DNA of 60,344 bases from Mycoplasmopsis cricetuli ATCC 35279 (GTDB lineage Bacteria; Bacillota_I; Bacilli_A; Mycoplasmatales; Metamycoplasmataceae). The DNA is taken from the NCBI RefSeq assembly GCF_000526955.1, contig NZ_JAHB01000003.1, positions 1 through 60,344 of the forward strand. The letters run 5' to 3'. The translations under genes and the position numbers were made by a program. Under the pieces are notes generated by a model. The model did no database searches, was not told the origin of the DNA, and saw nothing but the letters and a program-made list of their open reading frames with translations. Of this stretch, positions 1-9,236 are shown in pieces. How positions within the stretch are numbered: position 1 is the stretch's first letter; every line of letters starts with the position of its first letter.

Positions 1-25
1 AATGTAAATTACTGTCTAATAAAAT

Positions 26-139
26 ACTAAATTTAGTTTTTTTGTTTTACTTTAAACTAAATTTAGTGCGAATTTAGTTATCAAGATTTGTGTAATTTGT
101 TACTTTAATTTTAAAGATTTAATAAAATCTTTGATAACA
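26..139. repeat. Palindromes and inverted repeat upstream of transposase-like remnant
   Basis: The perfect 12-base palindrome ACTAAATTTAGT occurs twice, at 26-37 and 56-67. Further in, GTTATCAAGATTT (about 77-89) is matched in inverted orientation, with one extra base, by AAATCTTTGATAAC (about 126-139). Together they form a compact block of dyad symmetry just before the decayed transposase-like gene. They could be element-end or promoter/operator sequences; the role is inferred from position only. Confidence 0.5.
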
Positions 140-168
140 AAAAAAAAGAAAAAAGAAAAGAAAAGCCA

Positions 169-1376
169 ATGGTAAAAAAAAAAAAAAAAAAAAAAAAATC
201 AAGAATTTTTGAAAAAGCATTGACAAAATAAAATTAATTTTAAAAACTCAAAACAAAGAAAAGAACAAAAATGAATAGTTAAGGATTATAAAAAAAGAAC
301 TATTAAAATTGTTTATGAATCTTTTAAAATAATCAAAATAAAATATGTTGAAAAGAATTAATTTGGAGAAAAAAAGATCAAGTATTTTAAAAATCCTTTG
401 GATGATTTTAGTCCGAAAAAGCAAATTACCAATGATTTACATAAATAAATTTTAGAAGAAATTATGAGTGGAAAATCATTTAGAGAAATATCTAAAGCTT
501 CAAAAAAGCAATTTCAATTTCTTCAATTAGTCTTATTTTGAATAAAAACTTAAATCAAAAAGAACATTTAAATGAAACAAAAATTTTAACTAAAAATAAA
601 ATCATTTATTTAGAAATTGATGATACATATTCAAATTTAATAACAAAAAATGGCAAAAATAAAAAGCATTGTAGTAGAACTTTAATGCTTCATTTAGGTA
701 AAGATAAAAATAATAATTTAATTCATAAAACATTAATTTTAAGCATAAGTGAAACAAATAAAAAGAAGTTAGAAATATCTAAATTAACTAAAAAAATATC
801 AAAAATTATTTATAAAATTTATGAAAATAATTATAGCAAAATTGTGATTTATGGAAATGGAGCAAGATTTATAAAATCAATCGCCAAAACATTAAATGCA
901 ACTTATATTTTAAATAAATTTCATATTAAAAAATATGTTTTTTCTCTTGTAGGATTTAGCAAAAGTAATACTAAAAATAAGAAATTTTTTAAATCATTTT
1001 TAGATCAAAATAATAAAACACTAGAAAAAACTGTATTAAATTTAATCTATCAAAATGAATATAAAAAGGATTTAATTTTGCTTGAAAATATTTTTAATAA
1101 ATTAAATAATCACCCTGAAATTAACTTTCCAAAAAGTAAATTTAAAGAGTTAAAACTGTTCAAAAAATATTTATTAAATAACAAAATAGCACTGACAAAT
1201 TTTAATAAAAATTTGACATTGGATCAAGAACTGAGGCAATCATTTCACATTATATTAAGAAAAAACAACTAAAAAATACAACTTATGGTATTAATTCTTT
1301 TAAAAATTTAATTAAAATGAATATGGAAAACAAAGGAATTTTTTTCTTGTTTAAATTTTTAAAACTTATTTTTTAA
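169..1376 (+). pseudogene. Decayed UPF0236/Mbov_0401-type transposase-like gene
   Basis: The largest open piece (538-1272) resembles the transposase-like proteins carried by mycoplasma integrative conjugative elements (Mbov_0401 type, related to UPF0236). It contains YLEIDDTYSNL, an IYGNGARFIK segment and NKFHIKKYV. Translating around it recovers more of the family: upstream, WIVKDYKKRTIKIVYESFKI and YFKNPLDDFSP; downstream, KNTTYGINSFKNLIKMN ending near 1376. These parts are separated by in-frame TAA codons near 359 and 445, by frame changes near the A run at about 502-507 and near 1244, and by the wrong frame after the poly-A tract. It is therefore a dead copy, not an active element. No partner ICE genes are visible. 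The family assignment is from memory of its layout. Confidence 0.75.
174..198. repeat. 25-base poly-A tract
   Basis: An uninterrupted run of 25 adenines follows ATG-GT at 169-173. It lies inside the start of the decayed transposase-like reading frame. With the present length, the frame from ATG 169 closes at a TAA after about 20 codons; loss of one A or gain of two would join it to the frame that continues as the transposase-like N-terminus. Tracts of this kind mutate by slippage in mycoplasmas. Confidence 0.85.
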
Positions 1377-1485
1377 ATTTTTTTATTTTATTTTTTTCAA
1401 AAATAGACATAACATTGAAGTTATGAACTTTAAAATTAATTAAAAAACTTGTTAAGAAAAGTTAAGAACTTTTCATTATTATGTA

Positions 1486-1491
1486 TATAAT
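1486..1491 (+). promoter_or_regulatory. Promoter -10 box of candidate small RNA
   Basis: A perfect TATAAT lies inside a TATGTATATAATGATG context, about 7 bases before the predicted start at about 1498. Only a weak -35-like sequence (TTAAGA at about 1462-1467) precedes it, as is usual for mycoplasma promoters. No protein gene begins downstream on this strand. Confidence 0.55.
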
Positions 1492-1497
1492 GATGTT

Positions 1498-1677
1498 TTA
1501 GAAAAAAGTATACTGTGCTTAACAGTTGTCTTATTTTCTTTTCCTGTTTTAACCTGTGCGCAAGCGAGAGGCAGGAAAAAGGTAAGGTTAAGAAAATTAT
1601 TTTAATTTGTCTTGAATGATTATTAACATGAGAAAAATAAAGATTGACTTTGAAATGAAAAAAGTCTTATTTTTTGT
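1498..1677 (+). ncRNA. Candidate structured small RNA, unidentified
   Basis: There is no convincing reading frame here, but there is a transcription-unit layout: a TATAAT promoter, a long hairpin and a rho-independent terminator. The hairpin is built from CTTAAC (1518-1523) with GTTAAG (1587-1592), CTTA (1530-1533) with TAAG (1583-1586), and TTTTCCTG (1539-1546) with CAGGAAAA (1572-1579). CCT (1553-1555) then pairs with AGG (1569-1571) around GC-GCAA-GC (1558-1565), a possible GNRA tetraloop. The terminator is GACTTT...AAAGTC (about 1646-1667) followed by TTATTTTTT. The arms are far more GC-rich than the surroundings. It lacks the signatures I know for SRP RNA, RNase P RNA or tmRNA. Structure is seen in the sequence; expression is inferred. 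Confidence 0.5.
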
Positions 1678-1748
1678 TGTATAATTTTTTTGGAGCTTTG
1701 GTTTCTCAAAATCAAAACAACCCCTTAACTTAAACACTAACGATTTTT

Positions 1749-2402
1749 TTATTTATTTAATTTATATTTTTCAATTATATGTTTAACTTCCTGAAATACT
1801 TGTTCTTCAGTTTTATTATTAGTATCAACAATTACATATTCTATTTTATATTTTTTTGCAACTTTAACAAAAGTTTGTTTATAAATTTTATAAAGTTGTT
1901 CAAAATATTGTTTGTTTTTTTCATAATTTTCAATTTCAACTGATCGACCACGGTTAAAAAGTCTTTTTTGAAAATTTTCAAAACTCACATCAAGAAAAAT
2001 AGTAAATTCAGGAAGATTTTCATTGCTAACTAATTCAGTAAATAAAGCTTTATAAGCATTGAATGATTTTTGAGGTAATTTTTTTAAATTCACTTGAGCA
2101 AATACATAATGTTCAGCGCTAAAGCGATCAAGAAAAATAATATCATTTTGTTTATTTAATTTTAATTGATCAAATTTTTGAATAATTTGAGCTACTTTTG
2201 CAGTATGATTTTCAACTACATAAACTTGAAAACTAATGTCAATGTTTGGTTTTTGTTCATAAAACCATTGCAAATAAGTGTTAAATACAATATCATTATC
2301 TTCATATTCATTTAAAAGCAAAGAATTTTTAAAATATTGATTTAATTTTTTTGAAAGCGTGCTTTTACCACTGCTAATCATTCCTGAAATTCCAATTATC
2401 AT
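1749..2402 (-). CDS. Deoxynucleoside kinase
   Basis: A 217-residue kinase of the dCK/dGK family, which phosphorylates deoxynucleosides to monophosphates in the cytoplasm. This salvage step matters in mycoplasmas, which cannot make nucleotides de novo. Visible features: P-loop GISGMISSGKST at residues 4-15, a DRF motif at 92-94 matching the conserved D/E-R-S/F segment that binds substrate, and an arginine-rich lid (RGRSVEIENYEK, from about 151). The length fits the family. It is the last gene of the mnmA-to-greA minus-strand run, 41 bases after greA. Which deoxynucleoside it prefers (dA, dG or dC) cannot be told from sequence. Confidence 0.88.
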   Translation of the reverse strand: MIIGISGMISSGKSTLSKKLNQYFKNSLLLNEYEDNDIVFNTYLQWFYEQKPNIDISFQVYVVENHTAKVAQIIQKFDQLKLNKQNDIIFLDRFSAEHYVFAQVNLKKLPQKSFNAYKALFTELVSNENLPEFTIFLDVSFENFQKRLFNRGRSVEIENYEKNKQYFEQLYKIYKQTFVKVAKKYKIEYVIVDTNNKTEEQVFQEVKHIIEKYKLNK

Positions 2403-2443
2403 ATTATCATCCTTTTTTAAAAGTATGTTGAATTAAAATATAC

Positions 2444-2935
2444 TTATTTTTGTTGCATTACTGTAATGATTTCAACATTTGATTTCTGTTGAACATCAAC
2501 TTCAACTACATCTCCAACTTTTTTTCCCATAATAGCTATTGCTAACGGACTTTTGTTTGAAATTTTATCCTCAAATGGATTAACATCATGTGTACCCATA
2601 ATGGTAATATTTTTAATTTCATTAGTTTCAAGAAATTTAAGTGTAACTGTAGTTCCAATTCCAATAAGTCCAGTTGAATCATTTTCAATAATTTCAACAC
2701 GATCTAAAATTAATTCAAGCTCATTAATTCTTCCTTCGACAATTCCTTGTTTTTCTCTTGCTGCATCATATTCAGCGTTTTCTGAAAGATCTCCCTGAGC
2801 TCGAGCTTCTTTTAAAGCAAGTTGAACTGCAGGACGTTCAACATTAACTAAATATTCATATTCTTTTTGATATTTTTCAAGTGTTTCTTTGGCTAAATAA
2901 ATTTTTTCACTTACATTATTGTTTTTGTTTTTCAT
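2444..2935 (-). CDS. greA: Transcription elongation factor GreA
   Basis: A 163-residue cleavage-stimulating factor that rescues backtracked RNA polymerase by reaching into its secondary channel. The N-terminal coiled coil carries the expected acidic tip within DLSENAEYDAAREKQ (about residues 49-63). The C-terminal FKBP-like domain follows, with SNKSPLAIAIMGKKVGD near the end. Length matches the usual 156-160 residues plus a short N-terminal tail. It is co-directional with the neighbouring genes and preceded by AGGAG-like sequence. GreB does not appear in this window, as expected for Mollicutes. Confidence 0.95.
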   Translation of the reverse strand: MKNKNNNVSEKIYLAKETLEKYQKEYEYLVNVERPAVQLALKEARAQGDLSENAEYDAAREKQGIVEGRINELELILDRVEIIENDSTGLIGIGTTVTLKFLETNEIKNITIMGTHDVNPFEDKISNKSPLAIAIMGKKVGDVVEVDVQQKSNVEIITVMQQK

Positions 2936-2968
2936 AAAACTCCTAATTGTTTTTTAATTATACAATTT

Positions 2969-3634
2969 CTAATTTGATTTTTTAGCAATATACAAAAATT
3001 TACTTTCAACATATGAAATTTCATAAATGATATTGTTAGTTTTTAAAAATTTAACAAAGTTTTTTAATTCTTTATTTGAATAGTCTTCAATTAAAATCAT
3101 CATCATTGAATTATCTGTTAAATTTTTATAATATCTTTGAAAATTTTCAACTAAAGGGATTTCATTTTTAAAAACCACTAAAAAATCCAAATTTTGGTCC
3201 TGATAAGGTTGCAAATTTATTTCACTATAATCATTTATAAATTTTTTTTGAAGCTCATTAAGTTTTTCAATATTTAATTGATTTTCTAAAAAATAAATTT
3301 TTTGCTTGCTTTTAGCTGAAACTGTTGCACTCAAAAATCAATCACTTTGATCAATAATTAAAATTGATTTAAATTGATTGGTATAAATAGTATTAATAAC
3401 TGCCTCAATATCATAAGGTTTGTATTTATTTTTAATTCATTCTTTAGCTGCAAATGGTAACTGCCCTAAATCATTGCGAAGTTTCTGTAAATCTAAGTAA
3501 GTTTTTTCTTGATCTTGATTGATATACTTTTGTTTAATTTTTTTAATTTTTAAACGAATTCAAACATTAACTATTATTGCAATAAGTACAAATACAAAAG
3601 CTGATACTACCAATATTATTTTTCATCAAACCAT
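2969..3634 (-). CDS. Membrane-anchored protein of unknown function, possibly methyltransferase-like
   Basis: A 221-residue protein beginning MVWWKIILVV, with one N-terminal membrane segment (about residues 4-26) followed by a basic stretch (RLKIKKIKQKY) and a soluble domain. The soluble part has alternating hydrophobic strands, for example SILIIDQSDWFLSATV, LDFLVVFKN, MMMILIEDY and FLYIAKKSN, which suggests a Rossmann-like fold. Genes in this position beside ruvX in related mycoplasmas are, as I recall, labelled putative methyltransferases, but I see no clear SAM-binding glycine motif. It starts 8 bases after the ruvX stop, so the two are co-transcribed. Confidence 0.7.
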
Positions 3635-3642
3635 TATTTACC

Positions 3643-4068
3643 TCATTTATCTTTATAGTAATCTAAATAATCTTGCAAAATTATTTGTGCTGCAAGTTTA
3701 TCTTTAAATGATTTTCGCTTTTTTTTATTCAATCCAGCACTTAACATTATTTCATGAGCTTTTTTAGTAGAATACTGTTCATTGATTAATAAAATTGGAA
3801 TTTCAGGAAAAAAATTGCTAAGTTTTTTTTTAAATTGTTCAACCATTAGTGTTCGTTCGCTTTTTTGACCACTAATTTTTAATGGATATCCTAAAACAAA
3901 ACCATCAATATTGTAATCATTTAAATACAATTGAACTTTTTCTAAAATTTGATTGAAATTTCCTTCAGTGTAAAAAAAATTATCAAGTGTTAAAGCAATA
4001 ATTTCGTTTTCATCAGTAATTGCAAATCCACATGTTTTTGTTCCAAGATCAAATGCTAATTTTCTCAT
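3643..4068 (-). CDS. ruvX: RuvX/YqgF RNase H-fold nuclease
   Basis: A 141-residue protein of the YqgF/RuvX family, assigned to 5'-end processing of pre-16S rRNA and/or Holliday-junction resolution. The first acidic residue is in LAFDLGTKTCGFA (residues 4-16), the second in the GFVLGYPLKISG region (about 56-67, with the conserved G-x-P), and the last in the C-terminal segment FKDKLAAQIILQDYLD. The ATG overlaps the alaS stop by 4 bases (ATGA), so translation is probably coupled. The alaS-ruvX pairing is common in Firmicutes and Mollicutes. Confidence 0.9.
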   Translation of the reverse strand: MRKLAFDLGTKTCGFAITDENEIIALTLDNFFYTEGNFNQILEKVQLYLNDYNIDGFVLGYPLKISGQKSERTLMVEQFKKKLSNFFPEIPILLINEQYSTKKAHEIMLSAGLNKKKRKSFKDKLAAQIILQDYLDYYKDK

Positions 4069-6680
4069 GATATTTTTTGAAATATTTCAACTATTAAATT
4101 TTTGCTTAGTTTTTGATTGCATTTACCCATTGCTAAAAGATTATTTCCACCACCTTTTCCTTGAAAATGTTCAAACAATTTTTGAATTATTTGATTTGAA
4201 TTATAAATTTTGCTTGCTACAACAAGCATATTATTTTCAGTGTAACCTATCACAATTGTGTTTGGAAATTTTTCACGAATTGAACTTGCAACTACTTTAA
4301 TTGCTTGAATTGGTAACAAAGTAACAATAACACTAAAATTATTAATTAAATCAACTGTAATTTGATTGTAATCAATTTCAGATACTTGTGTAGACTTTTT
4401 AAGTAAAATTTTATTATCCTGTTTAACTTTTTCAAGAACTTGCTTTAAATATTTTATTTGCTCTTCTAAATCATTGGGCAAGTTGATTTGAAATTGATAT
4501 TCACTCATTATTTTTTTATTTTTGTCAATTGCTTTTTGTAAATCTTCAAAATATTCTTTACATTTTTGCTCTAAGTATTTTTTAACAGTTAAATTGGATG
4601 AAATAGCTTTAATTCTAAAAACTCCAGCAGCTTTTTTCTCAACTGAAACAATTTTAAAATTTTCAAGCATAGATGAATTTTCAAGGTGTGTTCCACCACA
4701 TAAATCAGCAGTAATTCCTTCAAAGTGAACAATTCTAATATTTTTAGGATCCATGTACTCAGCTTCTTCAAGAGTCATAATTGCATTCATTTTTTTAGCT
4801 TCACTAGTAGTAGTTATCAAATAATGACGATTTGAATTTTGTAAAATATAATTTTTCACTAAGTTTTCAATTTGCAAAATTTGTTCATCAGTTGGTTTAT
4901 TTTCTGCTGGAAAATCAAAAGTTAATCTTTCCTCATTGTTATCACTACTTAATTGTTGTATGTGATTGCCTAAAACATTACGAAGTGCACAAAATAACAA
5001 ATGGGTTCCTGAATGATTACGTTTAAGACCTAATCTAATAGTTTTATCAACAAAACATTGTACTGGTAATTGTTTTTGAATTTTACCTTGAATTTTATGA
5101 ATGTGATTTCCTCATTTATCTTTAAAAACATTTAAAATATTAATTTTATTATTATTTTGTAAAATATATCCGCGATCATGTTTTTGTCCACCACTAGTTG
5201 CATAAAATGGGGTTTGATCTAAAATTAAATATCCAATTCCATCAATAAAATCAACTTCACTTTCTGAATCAAATAATTTTAATATACAACTATTACTTTC
5301 TTCAAAATCATATCCAATAAATTGATCTATTTTTTTATCAATTAAAGCAAGCGAGTTAATAACTTTGTCCATTCCACTAATTTTATCTTTCTTTGAAACT
5401 TCAATATGTTTTAATCTTGCTTGTTCGTAGCCTTGTTTGTCAAGAATTATATTTTTTTCATTTAAAATTTCTTCAGTTAATTCAATTGGAAAACCATAAG
5501 TTTCAAATAATTTAAAAGCAATATCTCCAGGAAAAATTTTTACTTTGTCATTAATATAATTTTCAAGCAATAATCTTCCACTTTCAATTGTTTTTGAAAA
5601 TAAAACTTCTTCTTCTAAAATAATTTGTTCAATTTTTTTTATATTATATTTATATGGCAAAGTATTAACAATGACTGTTGTTAATTTGTTTAAAATCAAT
5701 TTTTTATTACTTTGTAGTTGCATTAACTTATGCACAGAACGGCGAATTAAGCGTCTTAAAATGTATCCTCTTCCAATATTTGAAGGTTTTGCTCCATCTC
5801 CAATAGCATTAACTACAGTTCGCATATGATCTGCAATAACTTTAAAATAACTATTTATTTTATTTTGTTCTTTATTTTTAATAAAATAATTTTCAACTTG
5901 ATATTTAAATGGACTGTATTGTTCAATTGATTTGATAATAGGTAAAAATAAATCAGTATCAAAATTAGTTGGTGCATCTTGCATAATTGAAACAATTCGT
6001 TCAAAACCAGCACCAGTATCAATATTTTTTTGTTTTAATTCTGTATAGTTACCCTCTCCATCTGAATTATAAGTTGAAAAAACAATATTTCAAATTTCAA
6101 TAAAACGGTCATTTTCAATATCTTGTTCAATTAATTCTGAACCACGATGATCATATTTTTCGCCTCGATCATAAAAAATTTCAGTATTAGGTCCACATGG
6201 TCCTGAACCAACTTCTCAAAAATTAGTTTTTTCTGTTCCAGGAATTAATTGCTTTTCTTTAAATCCATGTGATAGTCATTCATTTTTGGTTTCTAAATCT
6301 TTGTGAAAATAAGTAAAATATAATTTTTCTTTTGGAATTTTAAGAACATCAAGTAAAAATTCAACAGCAAAAGCAATTGCTTCTTTTTTAAAATAATCTC
6401 CAATTGAAAAATTTCCAAGCATTTCAAAAAAAGTATGATGTCTTGCAGTGATACCAACATTTTCAATATCATTTGTTCGAATTGCTTTTTGCGAATTAGT
6501 TAAACGTTTTGAAGGTGGGTTTTTTTTACCTGAAAAATAATCCTTTAAAGTGGCAACTCCACTATTAATTCACAAAAGTGAAGGATCATTATCAGGAATT
6601 AAACTTTGAGAAGGAACAACTAAATGATCCTTAGATTGAAAAAATTCTAGTCATTTTTTTCGAATTTCACTTGATTTCAT
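4065..6680 (-). CDS. alaS: Alanyl-tRNA synthetase
   Basis: A complete 871-residue enzyme charging tRNA-Ala. Domains in order: class II catalytic domain ([29 protein letters not shown] near residues 80-98, then DTGAGFERI), tRNA-recognition domain, editing domain with HSGTH (about 550) and CGGTHLEN (about 650), and a C-terminal C-Ala region whose end has the glycine-rich segment GKGGGNN. All editing-site His/Cys ligands are present, so proofreading of Ser/Gly should be intact. Several UGA codons encode Trp. It starts 17 bases after mnmA and overlaps ruvX. Confidence 0.97.
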
Positions 6681-6697
6681 TTAAAACCTCTAAATAT

Positions 6698-7840
<1,143 letters not shown>

Positions 7841-7925
7841 TTATTATATTATTTTTAATTTTTTTAAAAATTAAAAAGTTGATAGTTTCTTTATTTTACA
7901 AGCAAAATTTTGAAAATAAAAATGG

Positions 7926-7931
7926 TAAAAT
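7926..7931 (+). promoter_or_regulatory. Candidate -10 box for a leaderless ftsY mRNA
   Basis: TAAAAT ends 6 bases before the ftsY ATG at 7938, so transcription starting the usual 6-8 bases downstream would begin at or next to the A of the start codon. No Shine-Dalgarno sequence precedes the ATG. This is inference; a more distal promoter is also possible in this AT-rich spacer. Confidence 0.35.
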
Positions 7932-7937
7932 AATTGT

Positions 7938-8981
7938 ATGGGATTTTTTAAAAATTTAGTTAAAAAAATTTTTTCAAATAAAAATGAAACAATTGAACAA
8001 AAACAACAAATGCTTGATCAAAAACAACTTGATCAACTTGAAAAATCAGGTAAATTAGCTCGCTATGAAACCGGTCTTTCAAATGCTAGTAATTTTGGAA
8101 AAAAAATACTTGAACTACAAAATAAATACAATCAAATTGATGAAGATTTTTTTGATGAATTAGAAGAGTTGTTAATCATGTCTGACATTAATTCTTCACT
8201 TGTTTATTTAATTATTGAAAAAATAAAACGTGAAGTTAAAACCAATAATATTAGCGATCCAAAATTAATTGGAGAAATAGTTGCAGATCAAATGTTTGTT
8301 ATTTACACTAATAAATCATTTATTAATACTAATTTAAGTTTTATTGATAATCGTTTAAATGTATTTATTTTTGTTGGTGTTAACGGTAGTGGAAAAACAA
8401 CTTCAATTGCAAAAATAGCTCACAAATTTAAACAAAAAAACAAAAGAGTCTTGATTGCTGCAGGTGATACTTTTAGAGCTGGCGCTGTAAATCAACTTGA
8501 AATTTGAGCAAATCGAATTGGTGTTGATATTGTCAAACCAGATAAAGAAGGAGCTGATCCTAGTTCTGTTGTATTTAAAGCAATGGAAAAAGCAAAAAAT
8601 GAACAATATGATTTACTAATAATTGATACTGCAGGAAGATTGCAAAATAAAATTAATTTAATGAATGAATTAAACAAAATGGTGTCAATAATTAAAAGAT
8701 TTGAGCCATCAGCACCTCATGAATCATTACTTGTTCTTGATGCAACTACTGGGCAAAATGGTTTAAATCAAGCTAAAGCTTTTAAAGAAGTGGCTAATTT
8801 GACTGGAATTATTTTAACAAAAATGGATGGAACTTCTAAAGGCGGAATTGTTTTATCTATTAAAGATGAGTATGATTTAAATGTCAAATACTTAGGTCTT
8901 GGAGAAAAATTAGATGATTTACAAGAATTTGATTTAGAAATGTTTATTTATCAAATGACCAAGGACCTAATCAATGAATAA
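7938..8981 (+). CDS. ftsY: Signal recognition particle receptor FtsY
   Basis: A 347-residue SRP receptor GTPase that docks ribosome-SRP complexes at the membrane. A basic N-terminal stretch (MGFFKNLVKKIFSNK), suited to lipid binding, replaces the long acidic A domain of E. coli. The NG domain has the P-loop GVNGSGKTT (about residues 147-155), AAGDTFRAGAVNQLEIW, DTAGRLQNK, and TKMDGTSKGG. One UGA in the NG domain encodes Trp (after NQLEI). The stop overlaps the start of the next gene by 8 bases. Confidence 0.96.
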
Positions 8982-9213
8982 AGAAAGTAAAAAATCACTT
9001 GAAAATATTTGCAAATACACAATTTTATATCAAAAATATGGATTTTTACTTACTAAATCTCAACAACAAGCATTTGAATTGTATTTTCATAAAGATTTAT
9101 CATATGCTGAAGTTGCACAGATTCTTGTCACAACAAGATCAAATGCATATGATACAGTTAATAAAGCAATCAATAAATTAAATAAAATTGATCAACAAAA
9201 AAATTCACACTAA
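8974..9213 (+). CDS. ylxM: YlxM-like helix-turn-helix protein
   Basis: A 79-residue protein of the YlxM/p13 (UPF0122) family, a sigma-70 region 4-like helix-turn-helix that associates with SRP components in Firmicutes. The motif LSYAEVAQILVTTRSNAYDTVNKAINKL is the HTH (about residues 43-70). It overlaps the ftsY stop by 8 bases, so it is co-translated. In Bacillus and streptococci it pairs with ffh or ftsY, which supports the call. Its stop codon lies in the loop of a terminator hairpin. Confidence 0.85.
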   Translation: MNKESKKSLENICKYTILYQKYGFLLTKSQQQAFELYFHKDLSYAEVAQILVTTRSNAYDTVNKAINKLNKIDQQKNSH

Positions 9214-9231
9214 GTGAATTTTTATTTTTTT
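9201..9231 (+). terminator. Terminator enclosing the ylxM stop codon
   Basis: AAATTCAC (9201-9208) pairs with GTGAATTT (9214-9221), and the run TTTTATTTTTTT follows. The five-base loop includes the ylxM stop codon TAA at 9211-9213, so coding sequence and terminator share bases. Confidence 0.8.
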
Positions 9232-9236
9232 ACTAT

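Noticed and set aside
1498-1600. 4.5S SRP RNA or 6S RNA
   Set aside because: The SRP core GGTCAGG...GGAA...AAGCAG is absent, and the closing stem and central bubble of 6S RNA are not visible; kept only as an unidentified RNA.
1691-1740. GGGGTTGTTTTGATTTTG on the minus strand as a tmRNA 5' end
   Set aside because: No GGTTTTGACA, no tag reading frame and no matching TTCGA...CACCA 3' end nearby.
3519-3707. Plus-strand open frame of 62 codons
   Set aside because: It is the reverse strand of the membrane-anchored protein and ruvX, with typical AT-rich shadow composition.
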